From Cristatella mucedo (taxonomy: Eukaryota > Bryozoa > Phylactolaemata > Cristatellidae), in assembly GCA_009760855.2 (NCBI GenBank), contig WPIO01000153.1, positions 641,001-705,000 of the forward strand: a stretch of 64,000 nucleotides of DNA. Reading direction: 5' to 3'. The notes beneath the pieces were generated by a model. It ran no database searches, was not told where the DNA came from, and saw nothing but the letters and a program-made list of their open reading frames with translations. Position 1 is the stretch's first letter, and each line of letters opens with the position of its first letter. The position numbers and the translations under genes were made by a program. Below are positions 23,881 through 34,779 of the stretch, piece after piece.

Positions 23881-25259
23881 AGAAAGGGCTTACAGTGCCG
23901 ATCAGGTCACAAATGTTTCACATAAAAAGATAGACATGCTGGCAGCCGAGGCTAAAGGGACCGGCCAATCCCTTGCCACGGCTAGTTAACTGTTAAACAC
24001 TTTAAAGGTTAACTCTGCAGAATCTCCACAGGAGCCACAGCGAAAGCAGCACTCATGGTTAGTCGGGTTATCGAGCAGCAGCTCCACCAGCCACCATAGC
24101 CAAGGCCGATAACTTGCCCCTATGCACTTCTGACCAGGCATAGAAATATACAGAAAGGGCGAACAATGCTGATCAGGTCACAAATGTTGCACGAGAAAAT
24201 ATCGACTTGCTGGCAGGCGAAGCTAAAGGGACCGGCAAATCCCTCACCACGGCAACGACTAAACTCTGGAACACCTTAAAGGTCAACTCTGCAGAATATC
24301 CACAGGAGCCACAGCCAAAGCAGCAGTCATGGTCAGTCAGGCTATCGAGCTGCAGCACTACCGGCCAACTGCCCTGATAGCATGCAGCACATTGCTAAGC
24401 AACAGCGCCATACTGCTGTATGTTCGCTGACCAAATACACTGCCCGATTTCTGGCGTGAGCGTCTGGAGGTGACTCATATGGCTGTGAATAAGCTATTAT
24501 GCAGGCAATGTCAATAATATTATAAAGGCATTGGAAAAGTGCGCTCAAATCACTCAATCACTTTCTTGGTACTTTTCACTTGCTCAAAAAGGAAACGCAA
24601 TTAAACGGTGAGTAATATAAGGCTTGGTAAACAACATGAACAACCTCGATAGGGGTGGCCTGCAATGGGTCAGCATGCAAGTTTGCTTCTGCAAGCCATG
24701 TCGAAGGTCTGAGGGTGACCAGAGCCTATAGACATAGCAGTGCTGCTGCCGACAGTGCCCAACTCGAGTTCGGCTCAGGCCGACTGCCAATCGAAGGAAG
24801 CAGCAATGAAGGTCAACAAGCTGGCCGAAAAAGAGTGAACCAATGCCGATCTACTTTTTAACCAGCTATGGCCCCAGCCGAGTCCCTAGACCTTTATTGA
24901 TATTTGTGGGTCTCGGCAAAAGCATAGAAATGCTTGAAAGTCATCAAGTAAATTTCTTCTTAAGGCATCATATCCTGCAAGAGGCCTATACCAAAATGTA
25001 CACGACAACCAAAACACACCACAACCGAATGAATAAATATGCATAATATATTACATCATAATGCACGATGACTTATTAGTGTATCTAATGAGCTTGCTTG
25101 GCACTGATTCTACTCGATCAGGATCGTACTTCCACCCGGTCAAGGTGGGCTTGCAAACGTGCACTAGTTTTAAGTCAAGCAATACATTGAATTCAAGGTT
25201 CTCTTACTCACTTTGAGGTTGAATCCTTATTCGGTGCTGACCTGCAGGCCTCCATAGCC

Positions 25260-26030
25260 ATGGCTGACTTGGAGGCAACAATCACCCGTGATGTGCTAGC
25301 AGCCTCTGCTGCAGAAGTGAAAGAGCTGATTGAAGTTTCTGCCTGTGCTAAACCTGTGGTAAAGAAAAGCTCCACCAAAGCCGAGTATCTTATTTACACC
25401 ACCTCTGAATTGCTCGCTAGAGCAACTGATGGTGACTGCAAGGGCTTTGACAAAGCGGTTTCACTTGTGGCTGTAGCCTGCTTTGCCGACTCTCTCAGAG
25501 CAGCCAGCGCTAGGCGAGCCTACCGGCTGGCTGGTGCTCCTGCCGAAGAGGCACAAGCTGATGCACAGACAGCCAGGGAAACTGCCAGCCAGGTGGCCAA
25601 GATCGCAGGCGTTGAAGCCAGATCGATGGCCACGGTAAGAAATCTTGCCAAACTTTCTAATGAACTCTCCGACCCGATCGCCGCCTATAGAGCCAGGTCG
25701 CACAAACATGGCATCGCCGGCAGTGACAACTCCCTGCTCGAAATTGCCGGTGACTAGTTAAGAAGCCTGCAGCTACGAGACGGTTCGAACAACATCGATT
25801 CAGCCAAGGCTAACTGGCAGGCTTCAAACGCCTACATGAAGGAGGCCATACAGCTGGCCGAATTGGACAGCATTTGGTTAGAAGAACTGTCGAAGAAAGC
25901 AACAATGGCAGCATGCAAAGTCTGTGGCCGGTATGGCCAATGCTGCTGCCGACTTAGTTGGCACAGTAGTGATGAGCAAATCGGTGGCCGTAGCCAAGGC
26001 CGAACACCTGCAATTTATCCCTTCTGACCG
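25260..26030 (+). pseudogene. Array unit 6, alanine-rich copy, 165 codons open
   Basis: The frame MADLEATITRDVLAASAAEV runs 165 codons to a TAG at 25,755-25,757 in the GD*LRSLQL context. It then continues with recognisable homology to about 26,020. Two subrepeats follow (26,066, 26,338), then the tail module ending near 27,100. Confidence 0.55.
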
Positions 26031-27427
26031 GGCATAGAAATATACAGAAAGGGCAAACAGTGCCGATCAGGTCACAAATGTTGCACGAAAAAGATAGACT
26101 TGCTGGCAGCCGAAGCTAAAGGGACCGGCAGATCCCTAGCCACGGCCATGACTAAACTGTTAAACACTTTAAGGGTCAACTCTGCAGAATCTCCACAGGA
26201 GCCACAGCCAAAGCAGCAGTCATTGTCAGTCAGGCTATCGAGCAGCAGCTCCACCGGCCACCATAGCCAAGGCCGACAACCTGCCCTTATGCACTTCTGA
26301 CCAGGCATAGAAATATACAGAAAGGGCAAACAGTGCCGATCAGGTCAATAGTGTTGCATGAGAAAAGATCGACTTGCTAGCAGGCGAAGCTAAAGAGACC
26401 GGCAAATCCCTCGCCACGGCCACGACTAAACTCCTAAACACTTTAAAGGTCGACTTTGCAGAATCTCCACAGGAGCCACAGCCATAGCAGCAGTCATGGT
26501 CAGTCAGGCAATCGAGCAGCAGCACCACCGGGCAACTGCCATAATAGCATGCAGCACATTCCCGAGCGACAGCACCATACTGCTGCATATTTGCTAACCA
26601 AATTCAGTGCCCGATTTCTGGCGAGAACGTCTGGAGCTGACTCATATGGCTGTGAGAAAGCTATTTTGCAGGCAATGATAATAATATCATAAAGGCTCTC
26701 TAAAAGTGCGCTCAAATCACTCAATCACTTTCTTGGTGCTTTTCACTTGCTGCAAAAGAAAACGCAATATAACGGTGAGTAATATAACGGTTGGTAAACA
26801 ACATGAACAACCTAATTAGTGTTGGCATGCAATGGGTCAGCATGTAAGTTTGCTATTGCCAGCCATGTCGAAGGTGTGAGGGTGACCAGAGCCTACCGGC
26901 TGGGCAGTGCTGCTGCCGAAAGTACCCAATTCGAGTTCGGCTAAGGCCGACTGCCAATCGAAGGAAGAAGCAATGAAGGAGGTCAACAAGCTGACCGAAA
27001 CAGAGTGAACCGATGCCTATCTACTTTTTAACCAGCTTAGGCCCCAGCCGAGTCGCTAGACCTTTCTTGAGATTTTTTGGGACACGGCAGAAACATAGAA
27101 ATGCTTGAAAATCATCAAGTAAATTTCTTCTTGAGGCATATCCTGCAAGAGGCCTATACCTAAATGGACACGACAACCAAAATACACCACAAACGAATGA
27201 ACAGATATGCATCATATATTACATCACAATGCACGATGACTTATTAGTTTATCTAATGAGCTTGCTTGCCACCGATTCTACTTGAACAGGATCCTACTTC
27301 CACCCTCTCAAGGTGTGCTTGCAAACCTGCACTGGTTTTTATTCAAGCAATGCATTGAATTCAAGGTTCTCTTACTCACTTTGAGGTTGAATCCTTATTC
27401 GGTGCCGACCTGCCGGCCTCCATAGAC

Positions 27428-28330
27428 ATGGCTGAGTTGGAGGCAACCATCACCTGTGCTGATGAACTAGCAGATTCTGCCACAGAAGTGGAAGGGCTGA
27501 CCAGAGCTTCTGCCTCTGTCAAAGTTGTGGTAAAGGAAAGCTCCACCAAGCCGAGTCTCTCATTCACACCAATTCTAAATGGATTGCTAGAGCCACTGAA
27601 GCTGACTCCCAGAGCTTGGACAAAGCGGTTTTGCTTGTTGCTGTAGCCGGCTTTGGGCGCTAGGTCAGTGCCGCCAGTGCCTGGCTAGCCTGTCGGCTGG
27701 CTGCTGCTGCAAAACGGACAGGAGCTGATGCAGAGACAGCAAGTGAAACTGCCAGCCAAGTTGTCAAAATCGTGCGTGCCGAATCCAGATTGGTCACCAT
27801 GGCACGATATTTTGCCAAACTATCGAATGAAAACCCCGACCCTGTGGCTGCCACCAGAGCCAGTTAAAAAGTACGTGGAATCACTGGCAGTGACAACTCC
27901 CCCCCCCCATCAAAATTGCCGGCGATTTGGTAAATAGTCTGCAGTTAGGAGACACGGATTCTGCACAACATGGATTTAGCAGATGCTATCTGGCAAGCTC
28001 CAGAAGCCAAAATGAAGGTGGCCGTAAAGCTGGCCGAATCGGAAAGAATTAAGTTGGAAGCACTTCTAAAGAAAGTCACAGATATCCGCAGCCAACTTGC
28101 TTGTGGATGTTGCCGGAACGGCAGCTAAACCGTCGGTTGGTATTGCTAATGCTACTGCTGACATAGTTGGCAGAGTCGTGAAGGACAATTTGGTGGCCGA
28201 AGCAGTTCCCAACGCATACAGAAACTCCCATAGCAACAGTACTATACAGCTACCAGTGAGAAAAATTATCACATTGGTGTCGAATATACTTCAGGTGGAA
28301 TTGTGTTCTGGCGTATATGTCCTACAGAAA
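27428..28330 (+). pseudogene. Array unit 7, most diverged copy, no subrepeats
   Basis: Begins MAELEATITCADELADSA and is open for 72 codons. Frameshifts follow near 27,560 and 27,655, and a C run at 27,900-27,908. The helix region continues to about 28,190 and the subrepeats are missing, so this may be the ancestral edge of the array or a truncated unit. It resembles the copy at 30.8 kb as much as units 1-6. Confidence 0.5.
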
Positions 28331-28420
28331 TTCTAGACTTGCACGTACTTGGACGTCAACGGCCAAGGCTTCATTAAAGTGGACTCTATTGTGGCCAGGA
28401 AAACTTAACATAGCTAGCGA

Positions 28421-28423
<3 letters not shown>

Positions 28424-28457
<34 letters not shown>

Positions 28458-28488
28458 TTATTTTTACACACATATATATATATATACA
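28424..28488. repeat. (TA)n microsatellite
   Basis: Two TA runs (28,424-28,454 and 28,471-28,487) are separated by a T-rich spacer, just after the end of the array. Confidence 0.9.
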
Positions 28489-28619
28489 GAGATAAAGCAG
28501 ACAAGATAATTGAACATATGGTAATAGTGAGCTGGTACCACTAATGAATGAACTCGTTTGGCTACCACACTTTTGTCTAAGCAAACTTTTATTTGTAAAA
28601 TCCTTTAGCTAATCATGTA

Positions 28620-29370
28620 ACTAAACTTAGGCTGACTTGACAGTATAGGCAATTTTGTCATTCAATGACAAGCAGGTATAGGACAACACTCAGAGATTAC
28701 TAGCAGACGTGGCATGCTGCAGGGATTGCAAATAAGTGGTCGGCAAAACGTTTGGACTAATACATTGCTTCACAAGATCAGGAGGCACACTGGATCAGAA
28801 GAAACAAGGTTTCCTTGGAGGTCGGCATGGGCATGAGCCTTGGAGTGGGCATAGCCAGCACATCTAACAAGCAGACACGCTAAGCAATCTTAGAAGTAGA
28901 CACTTACCATCAGTTCCTGGTCAGCCGCTTCTGTTACATGCAATGACCTGGCAACATTTCCATAAATAAAAATTGGCCACAGCTTGAGCTGCAAAAGCTG
29001 CACTACACCGATCTCTGTAGCTAACTCTCCAAAGCCAAAAAGACTATGTTGGTGTTCAGAAGGAGAATTTTGAATAGCCCATTCACAGTCCATGTGGCTT
29101 GAGATAATCATTTAATAGCACACAGAGTCTGTCCCAGGTAACAAAAAGAAAGTGGGAAGCATAGCAGAGATAGTAAGGCAATTGAGGTAGTTCCTAGACG
29201 TTCGTTACAGGTTGAGAAATCATTTCATCAAAGATAAGCTTAAGTTAGGGTGACCGTAGTATGAGTATGCCTGATGAGCACAAAATTATTGTAAGTCACA
29301 TTAGCTCTCGTAGCAAATCCTGAAGGGCACCACGAGACAATGCTTTTAATACCAAATCAGGTGTGCCCTT
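28620..29370 (-). mobile_element. L2-B-related LINE 3' piece, inverted partner of 7,930-8,700
   Basis: Minus-strand codons near 29,100-29,170 give the L2-B end (MLPTF, then CEWAIQNSPS). The rest mirrors 7,930-8,700. It abuts an L2-A copy at 29.44 kb, exactly as in the left block. Confidence 0.6.
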
Positions 29371-29439
29371 CGGCCGCTACAGCAGACGGCCTTCTTCTTG
29401 CTATTAGCCTAATCCGATGCACGAACCCTATCAGCAGTA

Positions 29440-30390
29440 AACCTATGAATTCTAGTTACAGGCAAACCGAGTCTGTTTCAGAAACTGGAAAGGCCTACTC
29501 TCAAAATTGGCTCTGTCAGGATATCTCCTGTTGAATCAGCTCGAAATCTAGGTGTCATGCTCCAAAGTGACCTTTCGTCAGACGACCAAGTCAGCTGCGC
29601 AATCAAATCTGCCTACTCTCAGCTACATAACATGGCTAAAATTCAGGCTTGTTTGGATAAGGTAACCACATCTAAGTTGGTCTATGCATTTATAACATCC
29701 GGATTTGACTTCTGTAACTCACTGATATCCGGCCCACCGCAATCTGCAATCAGGCAATTACAGCTGGTACAAAACTCTTTTCAGCTTGGCTTGTCTATCG
29801 TGAGCCTCACAGTTGGCACATCACACTACTTCTAACTGACCTGCACTAGCAACTAGTCAAGAAACGGATCGACTTTAAAGTTTTGTGGCTCACTTTGAGG
29901 TCACTTTATTCTTTGGCTCCAGCCTATCACTCAGATCTACTCCCCCACGTGGCCAAGCATCGAACCAGTGGTTTTTGAAATCTAACAGTTTTCCACTACC
30001 TTGGACAAACATCAAGTCCTTTGGAGATCATGCATTCAGTTCGTATGCTCCGAAAGCCTGGAACTCCCTCCCAGTTTGCGTCAGAACATCCCCTGATTTG
30101 ACCACATTGAAAAAACAAACATAAAAACACACCTACTTAGGACAGCATTTAGTGGGTCCCTGTGATTCGTTGTGTGCTTATGGGTTCTGACATCGTGCAT
30201 GCTGCCACTAAAAACATTTGCATGCTGACCCTGTAAGTGTCACTCCTTACCATGTAATTCATGTTTATCAAGCATGATATTACTCACCATTCAATCGAGT
30301 TTCATTTTGCAGCAAATGTAAAGTGCCTAGAAAGAGATGGAGTTCTCTGAGGGCGCTTTATCAAATGCATTATTATTTTTATTATTATGA
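29440..30390 (+). mobile_element. L2-A LINE, 5'-truncated copy
   Basis: Reads VESARNLGVMLQSDLSSDD, FITSGFDFCNSLISG and SFGDHAFSSYAPKAWNSLP, with two frame breaks, then the L2-A 3' UTR and an ATT-rich tail at 30,362-30,386. The polymerase palm is missing. Confidence 0.85.
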
Positions 30391-30394
30391 AGCA

Positions 30395-30760
30395 ATCTAG
30401 GTGTCCCGTTGCAAAGTGACCTGGCATTAGACTACCATATAGTATCCACAGCCAAGTCGGCATACCTTCAGCAACACAGAATGCTAAAATTCTGGAATCC
30501 CTTTACGTGACTACTCCATCTTAACTGTTTAGGCATTTGAGGTGTCTCGTCACGACTTCTGTAAATTCCTGCGTTCTGGTTTGCCACCCTGTGCTGTTAG
30601 GGGCATAGAGTAGGTGCAAAACTCGGCAACTAGGCTTGTTTGTCGGGAGCTGCAGAGTTCACACATCTCATAACTTCATGTATACCTGCACGGGCTTTCA
30701 TTCAAGTAATGCATTTACTTTAAGGTTCTGTTACTCACTTTTACGTCCATTTCTTATTCG
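30395..30760 (+). mobile_element. Decayed L2-A fragment leading into the alanine-rich copy
   Basis: Starts with a second, older L2-A polymerase stretch (CTAGGTGTCCCGTTGCAAAG) and ends with the unit-type leader TTCTTATTCGGTGCCGACCTG just before the alanine-rich frame. Confidence 0.6.
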
Positions 30761-30786
30761 GTGCCGACCTGCTGGCATCCTTAGAA

Positions 30787-31610
30787 ATGGCCGAGTTGAA
30801 GGTAACCATCACCCGTGAGCTGCGGCCTCTACTACAGAAGTGGAGAGCTGACCCCAGCTGCTGCCTCTGCTGAACCTGCCGTAAAGGAAAGAAACGCCAA
30901 AGCCGAGTCTCTCATAAACACCACCTCCCAATTGCTGGAGAGAGCCACTGGTGTGGCCTGCCAGCGCTTCGACAAAGCAATTTTGCGAGTTGCAGCAGCC
31001 GGCATTGCAGACTCTCTCCCTTAGCACTGCTAGCGCCTGGCCAGCCTACCGGCTGGTCTCTGCTGCTGCAAACCAGGCAGGAGCTGATGCAGACAGAGAA
31101 AGAGATAAGGCGATCCAGGTAGAAATAATCGAGGCCAGATCGGTGGCCACGGCACGAGTTCTTGCCCAACTATCGAATGAACACCTCGACCCCATGGCCG
31201 CCACCAGAGCCAGGTGGCAAGAACGTGGGATCGCCGGCAGTGATGACGCCCTCGTCGAAATTGCCGGCGACTTGGTAAAAAGTCTTCAGTTAGGAGAACA
31301 ACATGGCACAACATGAATTCAGCAGACGCTAATTGGCAGGCTTCAGAAGCCAGGACGAAGGTGGATATAAAGCTGGCCGAATCAGAAGGAACAAAGCCTC
31401 CAAGACATGCAAATTCCTGGCCACAGCCAGGACTAAACTCCAGGCCACTGCCAAGGTCAACTCGTGGCAAGCTCCACGGGAGCCACACCCTAGCAGCAGC
31501 AATGGTTGGTGAGGCATTCAGACAACAGCACCAATGGCCAACTGCCCTAATAGCATGCAGCCATTCCAAGTGTGACAACACCATACGGCTACCAGTGAGA
31601 GAAAAAATAA
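30787..31610 (+). pseudogene. Dispersed alanine-rich copy outside the array
   Basis: ATGGCCGAGTTGAAG opens the family frame. Small deletions shift it within 20 codons. The longest open stretch (30,951-31,316) holds RVLAQLSNEHLDPMAATRAR and AGDLVKSLQLGE. The end lacks the Gln/Pro tail and runs into AT-rich DNA. It mirrors the minus-strand copy at 5,488-6,528. Confidence 0.5.
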
Positions 31611-31611
31611 C

Positions 31612-31692
31612 ACTATAATTATAATAATTATAATTATATAATATAATATAATATATATAATATAATATAATAATTATAATAACTATTATAAT
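31612..31692. repeat. AT-only low-complexity stretch
   Basis: About 80 bases of A and T with ATAAT/ATTAT symmetry. Strong local inverted symmetry could form cruciforms. No other content. Confidence 0.85.
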
Positions 31693-31839
31693 TTCGTGTT
31701 GATTTACATTTATGCACAATAAGTGTTGTGGTGTAAAGGTCATATTATGTTTCCAGACTTGCATATACATGGGCTTAAACGGCCTAGGTTGCATTATAGA
31801 GGACTATAACTTACAATAGAGAGAGATGCTCTTTAGAAG

Positions 31840-32577
31840 CAAGAGTAAGCAATAGGCAAAGCCTCGAACAAAATGTCTCAATTTTGTCGAGATGTTTGCC
31901 AAAATTTCGTCTGACCTCGATCTAATTGAAGCTACAGTCGACTCAGCTTATAAGAATAAGCTCGACCTGTCAAATGGCCATTCTAATAGTAAAGTATTCC
32001 AGTAGTCGGAGTGAAATTATATGTGGGACTATGGCTAAGGAAAGTGCCACCAAATCTGATTCGCTGACTAATGTCAAGGCCCAATTTCTGGCGAGAGTAA
32101 TGGGAGCTGACTCACATGGCTTTGACAAAGCTATTTAGCTATCTATAATAATAATTATTATTATGCACTTGATAAAGTGCCCTCAGAGAACTCAATCTCG
32201 TTCTATATGTTTTACGTTTGCTGCAAAGGCAAACGCAATTGAACGGAGAGCGCTTGGTAAATGCTTGGTAAACAACATGAACAACATGGTTAGGGGTGAC
32301 AAGCACAGGGTCAGCTTGCAAGGTTGCTGTAGCCAGCCATGCCGACTGTCTGAAAGCAACCACAGCCTATTTTACCGGCTGGCCATGCTGCTGCCGAAAG
32401 TTCCCATGTCGAGTTCGGCCGTAGCCGACTGGCAATCTGAGGAAGCAGAAATGAACGAGGCCAACAAGCCCGTCGAATCTGAAGAGGCCAATGCCGAACT
32501 ACTTTTTAATCCATATAATGCCTCCACTGATATGCAGGACCTTTCTGGAGATTTTTGGGACATTGCAGAGGCATAGA
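31840..32577 (+). repeat. 5' module, L2-A tail and alanine-rich tail module
   Basis: 31,840-32,000 is the decayed 5' module (SSDLDLIEATVDSAYKNK). 32,030-32,138 reads MAKESATKSDSLTNVKAQF, an alanine-rich family piece. 32,150-32,330 is the L2-A 3' end in reverse orientation (CACTTGATAAAGTGCCCTC). 32,340-32,577 is the tail module (AVADWQSEEAEMNEANK), open from 32,163 to 32,576. It shows the usual unit order with better-preserved tail coding than the array. Confidence 0.55.
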
Positions 32578-32764
32578 AATTCTTGGAATTTACCAAGTAA
32601 ATTTCTTCTCAAGGCATTTCGAGCAAGAAGCCTACAACCTAATAAACACGTAAACCAATATACGCCACAACCAAATAAACAGAAATTCACCATAATGCAC
32701 GATAATTTATCAGCGTATCTTAGGTCTTTAGAAAAAGAGTACAAGTAGGCGTCTTTCCGTTCTA

Positions 32765-32835
32765 CTTAATTATAATATCTAATATATCTTATTATAATAT
32801 ATCTAATATATTATAATATCTAAAATATCTAACTT
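32765..32835. repeat. AT-rich tandem repeat (ATATCTAATAT-like)
   Basis: ATAATATCTAATATATCT-type words repeat about four times. Confidence 0.75.
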
Positions 32836-32984
32836 CTTTATTTGAATACCATGGTTTAACGCTTGACACTATAAAAGGCCGGCGCCCTCAGATACAGAGC
32901 AGCACGGATTAGAGACTGTAGGGGTTGGCGCGAAGCACACGAACAGAAGCAACACGAAGCACACGAAGTACGAAGCAGAGCGTT

Positions 32985-33560
32985 GCTGCGTCGACCCTTG
33001 CTAGCTCTAGCTGCTAATTTTCAAGCCAATACCGGGCATTTTAAGGGCAATCAAGGTTAAAGCAAGTAAGAGGCAGAGCGAACAGAAAAATCCTATGCGA
33101 ACGCCCTCACAAGTGGAGCAGCACGTGCCCAGAGCGGATGCGATATGATTCCGCTTACAAAGGCACAACGTACATGTGACTACGAAACGAAGATCTGACG
33201 GTTGAGTGAGTGGTCTTGTGGGGCTCGTCGGGCTGAGCTCGCATGGACCAACGGATGAGGATCCCAACGACGTCGAGCGAGGGCCGAAAGCAAATCAAGC
33301 GTCGAACGTTCCCTCCTCAGCGTTTATGCAGTGAACCCCAAAGATGCAAACTTGGTGGCGAACAGTAGGCAGAGGTACTGACACAGTGTCACGTGCGCGT
33401 AGCGAGAGAGGCGACGTCTGCGGTCTGGGAATCTCCGCTGGACAATGTCGGCTGCAGCATAGTAGAGTCACGTGATCAGCGTGACTAATCTTAACCCAAT
33501 CCGCAATCAGCGGATACGTCGTCAGAGCTTCAAGCGCTTGCCCATCTTCAGCTCGTGCGC
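32985..33560 (-). repeat. Inverted partner of 42,835-43,378, left of viral block A
   Basis: The reverse complement matches 42,835-43,378 across about 550 bases: GTGTCAGTACCTCTGCCTACTGTTCG, CCTTGATTGCCCTTAAAATGCCC and the AATTAGCAGCTAGAGCTAGCAAGGGTCG end. CpG-rich words, CACGTG and CCAAT-type words are present, so it may be a promoter-bearing repeat. An 86-codon hydrophobic frame (33,007-33,267, minus) is not preserved in the partner. Confidence 0.7.
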
Positions 33561-34038
33561 CCTATTGGCCGGATGCAGCCCGAGAGTCCCGTGGAGGGTT
33601 TAGTGAAATGCCTCCGATACCTTTCAAGCCGTAATGAAGAATTGTGTGCCTGCTATCGGTGTGGGTGTGTGTACGTGCCTGTGGGTGTGCGTTCGCCCTC
33701 CCAAGCCAATGCTCGCCTTCGAATTGAAGACTAGTCTCTGACTTCTAGATGCGTCTGGCCTCCCTTTTATGCACCGAGAGTGTAATCAAGTATCGCTGCA
33801 GCCGTTTTAAGGGAGTCTCACAGCCACTGGCACTGATAGCAGTCTGCTACGGTCGGAGATCGGCCGTGTTGCAGCAAACTGGCTGAAATGTGCTTCCTGG
33901 CTTTAGCTCTGACGTAGCTAGCTACCCCATCACTGCCGAGGAGCCGTCTTGTTATTGCTGTTCCGCTGCGACCGGTTAAGCGGCCAGTCGGTTCAGCCAC
34001 AGTGCCTTGTAGGCAATCGACCCGTCTGCCATCGAACA
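33561..34038. other. No gene seen
   Basis: Mixed sequence with a GT-rich patch at 33,660-33,700. No supported coding region, RNA or repeat family. Confidence 0.4.
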
Positions 34039-34039
34039 G

Positions 34040-34389
34040 CAATAACAATATTTCATTTATATAACGCCCCAAGAGAACTTAATCTCTATTCAGGCGTTTC
34101 ACGTATGCCTCGGGGCTCGAGCCCATGCCATAGCTCGCCGAAAAGGATGCTAGTTGGGCCACCGATGTCAACATGTTTACCAATTCGAGTTTTCGTCGGT
34201 CAGCAGATCGTGCTGTATAATCTCTCTTGACCTCTTGAGAAGAGTATGGAGACTTGATTCCGCCTTAGCCACCTTCGCAAGACACGCCACCGTGGCGATA
34301 AAGGATCGCCCACCACAGGAATCGAACCCACGTCCTCGGGACCAGGGTCATGAAAGCAACCGCCTTACCTAGTGTGCCATCACGGCTCA
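34040..34389 (-). mobile_element. tRNA-derived SINE with LINE-like tail
   Basis: On the minus strand the head starts GAGCCGTGATGGC, with an A-box-like TGGCACACTAGGTAAGGC (34,362-34,379) and a B box GGGTTCGATTCC (34,317-34,329). These are internal RNA polymerase III promoter elements. The body ends in GAAACGCCTGAATAGAGA, TTAAGTTCTCTTGGGGCG and a TATAAATGAA(ATT) tail, shared with the copy at 5,298-5,482. The head has lost a credible tRNA cloverleaf, so it is a SINE and not a tRNA gene. Confidence 0.75.
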
Positions 34390-34645
34390 CCAATGGGTTT
34401 CGCAATGCTCCAAGTTTAAGTGCAGTTTACCATACACTCTGTTCACAACGCAACCAGAGCAGGTAAGCCGATTGTGCACACACGTACAATCTTGGGTGCC
34501 TGGCTATTGACGGTAACGGCAGGCTCGAATAAATTATTAGCCAAAAATCTGTGGCATGCCAACAATAGATTAGCTATGCCGAGCTTCATCTGTCAGTGCA
34601 TGTAACATTTCGCCTTTATGAAAGTAAAAAAAACAAAAACATTTA
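34390..34645. other. No gene seen; left edge of the viral block
   Basis: Composition changes sharply from mixed to AT-rich at about 34,640. I see no terminal inverted repeat or target duplication that I could defend. Confidence 0.35.
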
Positions 34646-34779
34646 AACTTTAAAATCTGTACTTATCCAATGGGTAGACTGTAAGACATCAGATCAACTT
34701 TGTAAGATGCTGTAAAACTAATAATATAATATAAAGCACTTCTATTATTATAATATAATAATCTTTTAATATAAAGCTC

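Larger units (their letters stand above)
12338..28330 (+). repeat. Tandem array of about seven alanine-rich composite units
   Basis: The start word ATGGCTGAGTTGGAG or a close variant recurs at 13,156, 15,350, 17,547, 20,655, 23,095, 25,260 (GACTTGGAG) and 27,428. The period is 2.17-2.2 kb, except 3.1 kb for unit 3 and 2.44 kb for unit 4. Order within a unit: L2-A polymerase fragment; alanine-rich frame; one to four Gln/Pro/Ser-rich subrepeats of about 275 bp; an L2-A 3' UTR segment in reverse orientation; a second alanine-rich piece; and a short AT-richer linker. Units 1-3 resemble each other most, as do 4-6. The array begins mid-unit at 12,338. Confidence 0.9.

Noticed and set aside
12338-28330. 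CRISPR array or classical short-unit satellite
   Set aside because: Units are over 2 kb with coding-type content; no short direct repeats with unique spacers.
33007-33267. 86-codon hydrophobic frame
   Set aside because: Not preserved as a frame in the inverted partner at 42.8-43.4 kb.
34317-34379. Functional tRNA gene on the minus strand
   Set aside because: A- and B-box words are present, but no complete cloverleaf or anticodon stem could be drawn, and the sequence continues into a SINE body shared with another locus.
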